A stretch of DNA of 64,000 nt from Caldicellulosiruptor saccharolyticus DSM 8903 (GTDB taxonomy: Bacteria > Bacillota > Thermoanaerobacteria > Caldicellulosiruptorales > Caldicellulosiruptoraceae), in assembly GCF_000016545.1 (NCBI RefSeq), contig NC_009437.1, forward strand, positions 661,501 through 725,500, in the 5' to 3' direction. Below the pieces are notes generated by a model, which was given only the letters and a program-made list of their open reading frames with translations, searched no databases and was not told where the DNA came from. This document shows positions 44,940 through 53,248 of this stretch, one piece after another (position 1 is the first letter of the stretch; each line of letters starts with the position of its first letter). The translations under genes and the position numbers were made by a program.

Positions 44940-45341
44940 ATGAAACCCAAAGTTGCTTTTGTGTGTGTTGGAAATTCCTGCCGAAGCCAGATGGCAGAAG
45001 GTTTTGTACGTTACTATGGCAAAGACTTAATTGAAGTCTACAGTGCAGGTACAGAGATAGCAGATAAAGTCAATCCTCTGGCAATTGAGGTTATGAAAGA
45101 AAAGGGAATTGACATCTCAAGCCACTATCCAAAGACAATTTTTGATATTCCAAAAGAAGTAGATTATTTAATCACAATGGGCTGTGGAGTTGAATGTCCA
45201 CGCCTACCTTGCAAACACAAAGAAGACTGGGGCTTGAGTGACCCTGCAGGAAAGCCTATCGAAGAGTTTAGAAAAATCAGGGATGAGATAGAAAAGAAGG
45301 TTTTGGATTTGATTGAGAGGATTAAAAAACAGTATTATTGA
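44940..45341 (+). CDS. arsC: Arsenate reductase, low-molecular-weight phosphatase type
   Basis: 133 residues from the ATG at 44940 (AAAGGGG 9 bases upstream). VAFVCVGNSCRSQMAEGF carries the C-x5-R phosphate loop, and the redox cysteines are in ITMGCGVECPRLPCKHKEDW (positions near 80-90), the thioredoxin-coupled type. WGLSDPAGKPIEEF is the family's Asp loop. Reduces arsenate to arsenite, which an efflux pump should export, but the pump gene behind it is a remnant. Confidence 0.92.
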   Translation: MKPKVAFVCVGNSCRSQMAEGFVRYYGKDLIEVYSAGTEIADKVNPLAIEVMKEKGIDISSHYPKTIFDIPKEVDYLITMGCGVECPRLPCKHKEDWGLSDPAGKPIEEFRKIRDEIEKKVLDLIERIKKQYY

Positions 45342-45511
45342 CTTTGAGCTTGCAATTACGGTTGCTGTTTCAACATTTGGTTTGGGGGCAGAAGAAGCTT
45401 TTGCAACTTGTAATTGGACTGCTGATTGAAGTGCCTGTCAAACTTGTACTTGTCAACGTGGCGATGTATTTAAAGAGATTTTATAAAATAGTAAATAATG
45501 TCTTAAAGTAA
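45340..45511 (+). pseudogene. C-terminal remnant of an ACR3-type arsenite permease
   Basis: Directly after arsC the sequence reads FELAITVAVSTFGLGAEEAF in one frame and VIGLLIEVPVKLVLVNVAMY in the next frame, both typical of the last two helices of ACR3 (FELAIAVAI...G.....ATVVGPLIEVPVL). About 300 upstream residues are missing and one frameshift separates the two parts. The deletion joint lies at the end of arsC. Confidence 0.75.
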
Positions 45512-45629
45512 GGTTAAGAAATGCTCTTTTTTATTTTAAAGTCCTCAATTAATCTTCAAAGTATTGATTCAATAACTTGTATTTGATATAATAAAAAAAT
45601 AGTAAATTAAGGAAGCGAAGTGAAGAAGA

Positions 45630-46340
45630 TTGAAAGAAAAGAAAGTTAAAAGAAGTTTTTCATTGATAATAGTCGTAGCTATAAGCTTGATATCCTTTTC
45701 TAAAGTTTTCTCAGCAGATATTTGGACAGAATGTGGACAAAAAATAAAAAAAATACAGCAGTCAGAAGACAATAGAGTTGTAGCAGTGGTAAATGGCGAG
45801 AAGATTTATAAAAAGGATTTAGAGATTGTGTATGCATTAGAACAAGCAAGCTATTTATCTCAAAAAGAATCTTATCAAAAGCTTTTAAAAAAATACAAGG
45901 CAAGCTTTCTAAAGCCACCTGTGCAAAAGACAAAGAAAGATGTTTTAAACAGCATGATAGAAAATCTTCTTTTGCTTCAGGCTGCTAAAAAAGAAGGGTG
46001 TATAGTCTCAGAAAAAGAAGCAAAAGACTACTATGAAAAAACAAAGAAGACAATACAAGACGTAATAAGTGGAAAAATTTCAGGTGATGTGGAAAGTGTA
46101 AAGTTTGCAAATGATGTAATTGAGAAGCTCATCAAAAGATGGGGAATAACAAGAGAGGAGTATGACAAAAAAGTTATTGAACAGACAAGAAATATGCTTT
46201 CTATTCAGAAACTACTTAATGCAAAATTTGAAGAGTTAAGGCTCAAATCTAAGAATTTGGTAATTGAGGACTTTAGAAAGGAATATATAAATTCATTAAA
46301 GAAAAGAGCTAAAATAGCAATATATGAAAAGAGTATTTAA
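45630..46340 (+). CDS. Secreted SurA-N-like protein
   Basis: 236 residues. The N terminus RSFSLIIVVAISLISFSKVFS is a signal peptide. The rest shows the SurA N-terminal domain: RVVAVVNGEKIYKKDLEIVY, KKDVLNSMIENLLLLQAAKKEG and the helix pairs near WGITREEYDKKVI. The parvulin isomerase domain is absent, so it is a chaperone-like or lipoprotein-related protein of unknown partner. A TTG at 45630 is the only start consistent with the signal peptide. Confidence 0.65.
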   Translation: MKEKKVKRSFSLIIVVAISLISFSKVFSADIWTECGQKIKKIQQSEDNRVVAVVNGEKIYKKDLEIVYALEQASYLSQKESYQKLLKKYKASFLKPPVQKTKKDVLNSMIENLLLLQAAKKEGCIVSEKEAKDYYEKTKKTIQDVISGKISGDVESVKFANDVIEKLIKRWGITREEYDKKVIEQTRNMLSIQKLLNAKFEELRLKSKNLVIEDFRKEYINSLKKRAKIAIYEKSI

Positions 46341-46360
46341 AAGTGGAATTTATATAGAAA

Positions 46361-46400
46361 AAGGCCACAGGCTTGAAAAGTCTGTGGTTTTTATTTTTTT
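46361..46400 (+). terminator. Terminator of the SurA-like gene
   Basis: CCACAG (46365-46370) with CTGTGG (46382-46387) around an 11-nt loop, flanked by an A-rich left side and T-rich TTTTTATTTTTTT right side. Confidence 0.75.
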
Positions 46401-46573
46401 AACTTCGCATAAAATTTGAACTTTTTTAGAAAAGTGTTTTGAATATAATAAAAAATTAGCTGCTTGCTACTAAACAAGATTGGCTGGGAAGGAGGGAATA
46501 AAAAAAGAACGCAAAAAGTACAGCAAATAGCTTTAAGGCTTTAAAATAAACATTGAAGAAAGGATGTGATTTT

Positions 46574-46858
46574 TTGAGCCAGAACTGGTTGTTTGAAGAA
46601 GCAACAAGACTGGCTCATGAATATGGCTTTAGAGTGTATAAAGTTACACAAACGGTTGTGAGAATTAGAACAATTTGCGACGAGTGGCTGATACAGTATG
46701 TTGAGGGTTCGAAAAAACCGTTTTACCTGTACCACTACAAGCAAAAGCCTCATCTTCAGAGAAAGTTCTATGATCTGCCTTTCTTGTTCAAGTCAGTTTG
46801 GCAGCATGACAGATTTGTCTTAAACGGACGTAGTACAGTTCCTATCGGAGTATATTAA
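46574..46858 (+). CDS. Conserved small protein of unknown function
   Basis: 94 residues from a TTG at 46574 (AAAGGATGTGAT about 9 bases upstream). Contains WLFEEATRLAHEYGFRVYKV, WLIQYVEGSKKPFYLYH and a basic, aromatic-rich end. The alternation of basic and aromatic residues suggests a compact alpha/beta fold; no family recognised. Confidence 0.5.
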   Translation: MSQNWLFEEATRLAHEYGFRVYKVTQTVVRIRTICDEWLIQYVEGSKKPFYLYHYKQKPHLQRKFYDLPFLFKSVWQHDRFVLNGRSTVPIGVY

Positions 46859-47006
46859 AATCCCTGCGAAAATTAAAAATAACACAAAAGAAAGGAGGTG
46901 AGTTTAATAAAATGTAAGTAAGTATTTCTAGAAAAAGCTGAAATAAAATTTAAAGTAACAGCATGAATATTTGTGATATAATTAAATTTCAAAGGAGTGT
47001 GATAGT

Positions 47007-47372
47007 TTGGCAAGTGTATTTTATTTTTTTCTGGGGTTCGTAGGGGGAATAATAAGTGTTCTTTTGTATCTGAAATTTCATTTTCCAAAAGTGTCAAAAA
47101 AATCTTCCATCAAACTTGGACCGACTGTAAGGTCATTTGATGAGCTAAAAGAGATGTTCAGCTCTACAAAAGAAGATGTAGAAAATGAGCTAAACAGCTA
47201 TTTAGAGTTTTCCACAATTGAAAAGGGAAAAAAACTTGCTGAGAGAGTATTTTGCCATGTGACAGTTTGTTTGGGAATACTTGCCTCATTGGAGAGATTT
47301 GGTGTAAATCCAAGTGAAGTTTTTGAAAAGTTAAAGAATGAAAATGCAGTTCAAGAAGATTGCAGAAAATAA
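47007..47372 (+). CDS. Small membrane-anchored protein
   Basis: 121 residues from a TTG at 47007 (AAGGAG 9 bases upstream). One N-terminal hydrophobic helix (FYFFLGFVGGIISVLLYL) followed by a helical cytoplasmic part with VRSFDELKEMFSS and CHVTVCLGILASL. Function unknown. Followed by a terminator. Confidence 0.55.
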   Translation: MASVFYFFLGFVGGIISVLLYLKFHFPKVSKKSSIKLGPTVRSFDELKEMFSSTKEDVENELNSYLEFSTIEKGKKLAERVFCHVTVCLGILASLERFGVNPSEVFEKLKNENAVQEDCRK

Positions 47373-47401
47373 ATGAAATATAACCTTAACAATTAAACTA
47401 T

Positions 47402-47433
47402 TCCTTGGTGGTTATTGCCATCGAGGATTTTTT
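47402..47433 (+). terminator. Terminator of the small membrane protein gene
   Basis: TCCTTGGTGG (47402-47411) pairs with CCATCGAGGA (47418-47427) with two G-U pairs, 6-nt loop, then T6. Confidence 0.75.
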
Positions 47434-47501
47434 GTTATAAAATGTTTTTAATTGAGGGGTTATAAGATACAATTTTTAAAATTTGCAAGGGGGATTTTTA
47501 A

Positions 47502-49133
47502 ATGGTTTGGATTAGAATATTGGGTCTGGATTTGGCATGTATTGCATTATACATTATTATTATGCATATTATCAAAAATTACATTATATTAAGCTTTCAA
47601 AACAGTAAGAACAAAGAGGAAGCAGCTGCAAAGCTAAATACCTTTTTTATTTGGTCAATATTTGTAGTTAGCACTGCAATAGGAGCGTTAGCTGGATTTT
47701 CGGTGGCAGCGATACTCAAGGTAAAGGGATTGCGTGAATTTACTTTGTTCATGATATTGTTAGCTTTTGAAATTTATGTTGTAATAATGTTTTTTACAAA
47801 TAAAATTCATGAAAAAATTTTTGATCAAAAGTTAAAAAGTTTATTTGTAATAAGGCAGTTTGTGGTTGTTTCCTTGGGTTTAATTGTTATGCTTTTTATA
47901 GTTTTAATACCTATTTTAGCCAATTTAAAAACTGATGATTATAAATATACCTATCTTTTACCCATTTCTATTTTTATAGGGTTTTATTTATTTTGGTTAA
48001 TATTTTTGAATCTGCAATATCCTAAGAAGGAACTAAAAATAGATGAATATCCTTTCATCAAAGAAGTTTTAAAAAAGTTTAATTTTGAAGATATAAAAGT
48101 TATTCTTCTTGAAACAATGGGACAAAAGTTTGCAAATCTTTTTGCAGCAGGTGTTTTTAAACCTCAGCTTTTAATCACTTCATATGCTTTAGAAAATTTA
48201 AAAGAAGACCAGCTTGCGGCAATTATGGTTCATGAAATAGGACATATAAAAAGAAACCATGTAAGAAAAATACTTTTGGGCTGGATTATAGCTGTATTTT
48301 ATTATTTAGCCTTTGTTTTTGGACTTGAAAGTTTAACCAGTTATTTTGTAAAAAGCAACGTATCTTTTGTTCTTTTCATATTAGCTATCTTATTGGTAGG
48401 TACTACCCAATTTTTCATGTTAGTAAGTTATATTAGTCGAATTGCCGAAATTGAGGCAGACATATTTGTACTAAAAAGTGGTGTGGATAAAGAAATTTAT
48501 GAGAACGCTCTGAAATCTATTTATGCGCTTAACTACATAAAAAGTGATGTTTCAAAACCACTTGAGAAGATTCAGTCCCACCCTTCACTTAAAAAGAGAA
48601 TTCAGATATTGACTGATGCTGAAAAAACACAATATAAAGAATATTACCTACCTTTCAAAAAGGTTTATAGTATGTTGCTGGCAGCAATAGTAGTGCTCTT
48701 TAGTAGTTATATAACATTTGGTATACTACTGCCAAACAATAATTTGATTAAAGACTCCGCAAATATTGAAAAGATAAAATTGATAAAATATGTTCCAGCG
48801 CCGTCTGAAGGTAGTGGAAACGGCAATAAGGTTAATTTACGTGTGGAAAAAAACATCACTGACATAAAAGAAATACAAAGTATTTTAAGATGCATTAGCA
48901 AGACAAAAACTAAATCTGATTTTGCCAATACTCTATTTAAAAGGGATTATGAAATTGAAATATACAAAAAGAGTAGCCAGCCTACAATTTATTCTTTTTC
49001 ATCAAGTTCAGGTGTGATTATGAAATATGTTTTAGCGGAAAATTTTGTAAAAGAGGGAAGTAGGCCATGGGTAGGAGTTAATAAAGGGCTTGGGAAAGTT
49101 ATTTCAAAATATTTCAATAACATCGAAAATTAA
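47502..49133 (+). CDS. M48-family membrane metallopeptidase
   Basis: 543 residues. Four N-terminal hydrophobic segments, then the zinc motif AAIMVHEIGHIKRNH (HExxH about residue 245) and a downstream EIEADIFVLKSG with the third ligand Glu/Asp. Further membrane helices flank. A C-terminal domain of about 130 residues after another helix (LLAAIVVLFSSYITFGIL) is presumably extracellular and unassigned. Resembles Ste24/HtpX-type proteases. AAGGGGG before the start. Confidence 0.8.
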   Translation: MVWIRILGLDLACIALYIIIMHIIKNYIILSFQNSKNKEEAAAKLNTFFIWSIFVVSTAIGALAGFSVAAILKVKGLREFTLFMILLAFEIYVVIMFFTNKIHEKIFDQKLKSLFVIRQFVVVSLGLIVMLFIVLIPILANLKTDDYKYTYLLPISIFIGFYLFWLIFLNLQYPKKELKIDEYPFIKEVLKKFNFEDIKVILLETMGQKFANLFAAGVFKPQLLITSYALENLKEDQLAAIMVHEIGHIKRNHVRKILLGWIIAVFYYLAFVFGLESLTSYFVKSNVSFVLFILAILLVGTTQFFMLVSYISRIAEIEADIFVLKSGVDKEIYENALKSIYALNYIKSDVSKPLEKIQSHPSLKKRIQILTDAEKTQYKEYYLPFKKVYSMLLAAIVVLFSSYITFGILLPNNNLIKDSANIEKIKLIKYVPAPSEGSGNGNKVNLRVEKNITDIKEIQSILRCISKTKTKSDFANTLFKRDYEIEIYKKSSQPTIYSFSSSSGVIMKYVLAENFVKEGSRPWVGVNKGLGKVISKYFNNIEN

Positions 49134-49274
49134 AGAGATTCACGCTTGGTATTGCAGATTAGAAAATAAAAGTAATAAAATTATGATAAAAATAAGTTGT
49201 TAATTTTCAATAAATGGAATGTTTTAAATGGATAGGGTGATTATCTAATAATTACTATTAACAGAGAAAAGTGT

Positions 49275-49442
49275 ATGAGCTGCTATAAGCGTATACGTGT
49301 ATATTATGTGCAGTTTGCTAATATCATTACTAATATCATTAATGAAGAATATATTGAACCAGACAATGATTTTTGCACCAAGTGTGGAAGGTGTGTAAAA
49401 CACTGTGAACATGAAACAAGAGGATTTGTAAAGGGTTTTTGA
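49275..49442 (+). pseudogene. Decayed 4Fe-4S N-terminal domain
   Basis: 55-codon frame. It aligns with the N-terminal dicluster domain of clostridial PAS or chemotaxis proteins: VIITINREKCMSCYKRIRVYY against CxGCNKCIRVCPV, then a second motif CTKCGRCVKHCEHETRGFV (intact C-x2-C-x2-C-x3-C). The first cluster has lost two cysteines and the protein ends early. A vestige rather than a working gene. Confidence 0.5.
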
Positions 49443-49576
49443 TAAGCTAAAAGAAGAGCTGAAAAATCAGGAAAGAGAAAACCATTAGCTTTGATGCTAA
49501 TAAAAATGTAAAGGCCTTTGCTAACAAAGTTGGCAAAGGCCAATTTGTTTAATTTTTATATACAGTATATTCTCGC

Positions 49577-51726
49577 TTAGTTGATATCCAAAACAAAACC
49601 ATACTTTTGTGATGAAGATTTTATTTTGATACAGCCAATTCGCCAAAGCAAATTTTCGTCGTCTTCTATAAATTCATTTATTGCATCTACAATAACTTTT
49701 CCTTTTGAATCCATAAGTCCAATATTTTTATCTTTCTTTAAAATGTACAGGTCTGTATAGGGCAAAATGGTAATATTATCGTAAGTGGGCTTGACTATGA
49801 ACTTTCCACTTTTATCAATAAATCCCCATTTGCCATTTTTTTTCACCACAAATGTTGTTTTATAAAACTCCATTACTGCCTCAAACTGAGGTTTTATAAT
49901 CATCTTTCCACTTTTATCAATAAAGCCCCATAGTTTGTCTTTCTTAACAGCAGCAATACCATTTGAAAATGAAAAAACTTGATTGAACTGAGGTTGTATA
50001 ACAAGCTTTCCATATTTATTTACGAATCCCCATTTGCCTTTAAGCTTTACTGCACACATTTGGTCAGGAAGCTCCTGGATATCTTCATAAATCGGTTTTA
50101 TAATTATTTTTCCATTTTTATCAATCAAACCCCATTTTTTATTTGACTTAACACATGCCGTGTTATTGTTAAAATAACCGATAAGATCAAATTGGGGTTT
50201 CACAACAAGTTTTCCGTTTATATCAACAAGACCTACCTTTCCACCTGCTTTAACTTTAACCATTCCGTCATAGAAATATACATCCACTTCATCAAACTGA
50301 AAAGGAAGCAAAACTTTGCCGTCTGTGCTAATAAACGGCCATTTGTTGTTTTTCTTAACAGCTGCTAAGATTGTAGGAGATTTTGTATTTGAGTTTGGCA
50401 GATAATATTTCGAATAGAATATTATACTGTCAAATTGAGGTTCAACTACGATGTTTTTATATATTATTCCTCTTTTGCTGCCAAGTGATGTCATGAGAGC
50501 ATCTTCCCTGTTATAACCTGAAAAGTTTGAACCGATATAGTCATACTTTGGGGGAGTATTACTTTTGTATCTTTGCTAATAAAGCCAACTTTTTTACCAC
50601 TGTAAATTCGATAGTAATAATCATCTGAGCTGTAATAGTCTCTTTCAATTTTGTCAAACAAAAAATTACAGATGGGTATGCCATCTTTATTTATAAGGAA
50701 ATATTTTCCATCTTTTTTGGCTACTAAAACTCCACTGCTATTGAATGGTGCAAGTTCGTCATAGACTGGTTGGGCAGTAAACTTTCCTGTCAAATCAATA
50801 ATACCGTATTTTCTCGCTAAAGAAACTATAAATGTTTTTCCATCGATAGAAAAAATATCATCAAATTTGGGTACAACAAGAACATTGTCATTTTGATCAG
50901 CTATTCCCCACTTGCCGTTTTGCTTTATTTCTACAATTTTATTTTCTTCTATCTTTATATCTTCATATTTAGGTTCGATAAAAATTGAAAAGTCTGTTGA
51001 CAAAACTCCGTATTTATTGTCTTTTTTTAATTTTAGATAATTAAGAGCACCTACAACTGTACAGCCATATGATTTATCCTCAAATCCTATTGGCTGCTCA
51101 ATTTTATCATATGATGCTTCAATAGCTTTATTTTGTTCGACAGATACCAGATAACTCTTATTTTCCTTTGCTACTAAATAGACATTTGTAGAACCAACTT
51201 CATAAATTTGGTCATAAACTGGTTGAAGTTCTAATTTACAATCTTGTCTTAAAAGTCCAAACTTCCCATTTTGCTTGACTTTAAAATAATTTTCACTATA
51301 GAAAAAGCTATATACACCCTCAAAAACGGGCTGAGAAAACTTACCTGAGGCTATATTAACAACTCCCCATTTGTTCTCAACTAAATAAGCATAAAGAGTA
51401 TCAGTTAGTGCTTCAATTTTATCAAATTGAGGTTTTAAAATTAGCCTTTGGTTTTTTGAAAATATTCCCCATTTGTTATTCTTCATAATAAGAAATGCTC
51501 TTTCGTCCTTTTTATCAAACTCACGAGGATATGCCAAATCGGCACTTGATACAGGTACTATATTTTCAAATTCTGGTTTTATATATATAAGTTGATTTTT
51601 GGGGAACTTTATAAAATCAATATTTGTTTGAGAAAAAGTTGTTGTGGGATGCGAAATGGCTATAAAAAAGTTAACAACAAGGAAAAAGTCTAAAATTTTT
51701 AAAAATTTTCTCAACTTTAAATTCAC
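49577..51726 (-). pseudogene. Secreted WG-repeat protein, frameshifted
   Basis: Signal-like N terminus (FLKILDFFLVVNFFIAISH) followed by about 14 repeats of the type NKWGxxxxxGKxxIxPxFD. The reading frame from 51726 runs to 50491 and the second from 50494 to 49577. Adding one base in the G5 run at 50550-50554 (C run on the coding strand) gives VILPPKYDYIGSNFSGYN and joins both into one protein of about 715 residues. Single-base homopolymer deletion or assembly error. WG-repeat proteins are extracellular and of unknown role. Confidence 0.75.
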
Positions 51727-51784
51727 TCCTATTTGCTATTTTTTACTATATTATATCACATAGATACAACTAAATAAATTTTTC

Positions 51785-51813
51785 TTTACATCACATGACC
51801 AGTAAGTCATAAT
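51785..51813 (+). promoter_or_regulatory. Promoter and operator of the TetR gene
   Basis: TTTACA (51785-51790), 17 bases, CATAAT (51808-51813). The palindrome ATGACCAGTAAGTCAT (51795-51810) covers the spacer and -10 box. The same half-sites (ATGAC...GTCAT) recur at 52478-52509, so this is very likely the regulator's own operator. Confidence 0.75.
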
Positions 51814-51831
51814 AATCTTGAGGTGAGTTTT

Positions 51832-52467
51832 ATGCCAAAAAAGACATTTTTGAACCTTCCAGAAGAGAAAAGAAATCTTATAACAGATACATTAATAAAA
51901 TACTTTTCCCAAAAACCTTATCATAAGGTTGATATATCAGATGTAGCAAAAGAGTGCAATGTTGCAAAAGGGAGTATGTACCAGTATTTTGAAAACAAGA
52001 AAGATATGTACTTTTACGCAATAGGGGTCTCTTACCAGAGATTTTTGAAACTTTTTGAAAAGCTTGATATGGTACATGTAAATCTATTTGATTACTATGA
52101 AAATTCAATAGAGACTACTTGGGTCGCAATGAAAGATCTCAAGAGTGAGTACCTGCTTTTGGAAAGAGCGTTTTTTTCACAAGACTCACCCTTTAAAGAT
52201 GAGGTAAATGAGAAATTTTTGAAGCAGTCGAGAGAGTTTTTAGTAAAAATTATAAAGTACAATCAGCAAAAAGGATATATAAGGGATGATATTGATCCTG
52301 TTATAATTTCTATTTTCTTAGAAGGTGCAAGTTTTTATATGAAAAAATTTGTAATCGAAGAAGCACTAAGCAGAACATCAACAACACTTGATCTTGACAT
52401 AAGTTATTTTAAAGATGCACTGTCTCAATTTATAAAACTTTTAAAAGAAGGAATAGGGAAAAAATAA
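51832..52467 (+). CDS. TetR/AcrR-family repressor
   Basis: About 211 residues. The N-terminal helix-turn-helix spans KRNLITDTLIKYFSQKPYHK and VDISDVAKECNVAKGSMYQYF, the typical TetR signature. The C-terminal ligand domain is variable. The ATG at 51832 has TGAGGTGA 7 bases upstream. The identical operator half-sites before this gene and before the ABC ATPase show self-regulation and control of the transporter. Confidence 0.87.
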   Translation: MPKKTFLNLPEEKRNLITDTLIKYFSQKPYHKVDISDVAKECNVAKGSMYQYFENKKDMYFYAIGVSYQRFLKLFEKLDMVHVNLFDYYENSIETTWVAMKDLKSEYLLLERAFFSQDSPFKDEVNEKFLKQSREFLVKIIKYNQQKGYIRDDIDPVIISIFLEGASFYMKKFVIEEALSRTSTTLDLDISYFKDALSQFIKLLKEGIGKK

Positions 52468-52477
52468 ATTTTATATT

Positions 52478-52512
52478 ATGACTTGACAGTCATATGACCA
52501 GTGAGTCATAAT
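52478..52512 (+). promoter_or_regulatory. Promoter with two tandem TetR operators
   Basis: Two abutting 16-bp palindromes, ATGACTTGACAGTCAT (52478-52493) and ATGACCAGTGAGTCAT (52494-52509), cover TTGACA (52483-52488) and CATAAT (52507-52512; 18-base spacer). Both share ATGAC-N6-GTCAT with the operator at 51795. Confidence 0.82.
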
Positions 52513-52549
52513 ATATTGTACAAGTGAAAAGTAAAGGAGAGGATTTGAT

Positions 52550-53248
52550 GTGTTTGTGAAGGTTGAGAATCTTTCAAAAGTCTACAGGATGGGTCAAAAT
52601 ACAATCAAGGCGCTCGATGAAGTTAGTTTTGAGCTCGAAAAAGGAAAAATCTACACTGTGATAGGGCCATCTGGGTCGGGTAAAACCACGCTTTTTAACA
52701 TCCTTGGTGGGCTTGACAGGGCAGATGGAGGCAGAGTTTTTGTTGATGGCAAAGAGATAACTGCAATGGACCAAAAAAGGCTTTCTGAGTACAGGCGCGA
52801 CTATGTGGGTTTTGTATTTCAGTTTTTTAACCTCATAAATGGTCTCACTGTTTATGAAAATGTGCTCTCAAGTGCACATCTTAGCAAAGATCCACTGGAT
52901 GTTGATATGGTATTAAAAATGATGGATGTCTATTCTGAAAAGGACAAATTTCCTTTTGAACTGTCTGGCGGACAGCAGCAAAGGGTGGCAATTGCAAGAG
53001 CAGTTGTCAAAAACCCTGCATTGATTTTGTGCGATGAGCCCACAGGTGCACTTGACTATGACAGCAGCAAACTTGTGTTAAAACTTTTAGAAGATGTAAA
53101 TAAAAAGTTTGGTACAACCATTTTGATAATTACACACAATCTTGCAATTTCTAAAATGGCAAATGCTACATTGAGGCTGAGGTCAGGTAGACTTGTAGAA
53201 TTTTTGAAAAATCCTCAAAAGATTTCTGCTCAAGAGGTGACATGGTGA
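52550..53248 (+). CDS. ABC transporter ATPase, MacB/LolD type
   Basis: 232 residues. Walker [19 protein letters not shown], signature [16 protein letters not shown], Walker [14 protein letters not shown]-loop ITHNL. GTG start (GGAGAGGA upstream). Together with the FtsX-type permease it would form a MacB/YtrE-like exporter, of the sort that transports lipoproteins, antibiotics or peptides. Under TetR control. Confidence 0.9.
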   Translation: MFVKVENLSKVYRMGQNTIKALDEVSFELEKGKIYTVIGPSGSGKTTLFNILGGLDRADGGRVFVDGKEITAMDQKRLSEYRRDYVGFVFQFFNLINGLTVYENVLSSAHLSKDPLDVDMVLKMMDVYSEKDKFPFELSGGQQQRVAIARAVVKNPALILCDEPTGALDYDSSKLVLKLLEDVNKKFGTTILIITHNLAISKMANATLRLRSGRLVEFLKNPQKISAQEVTW

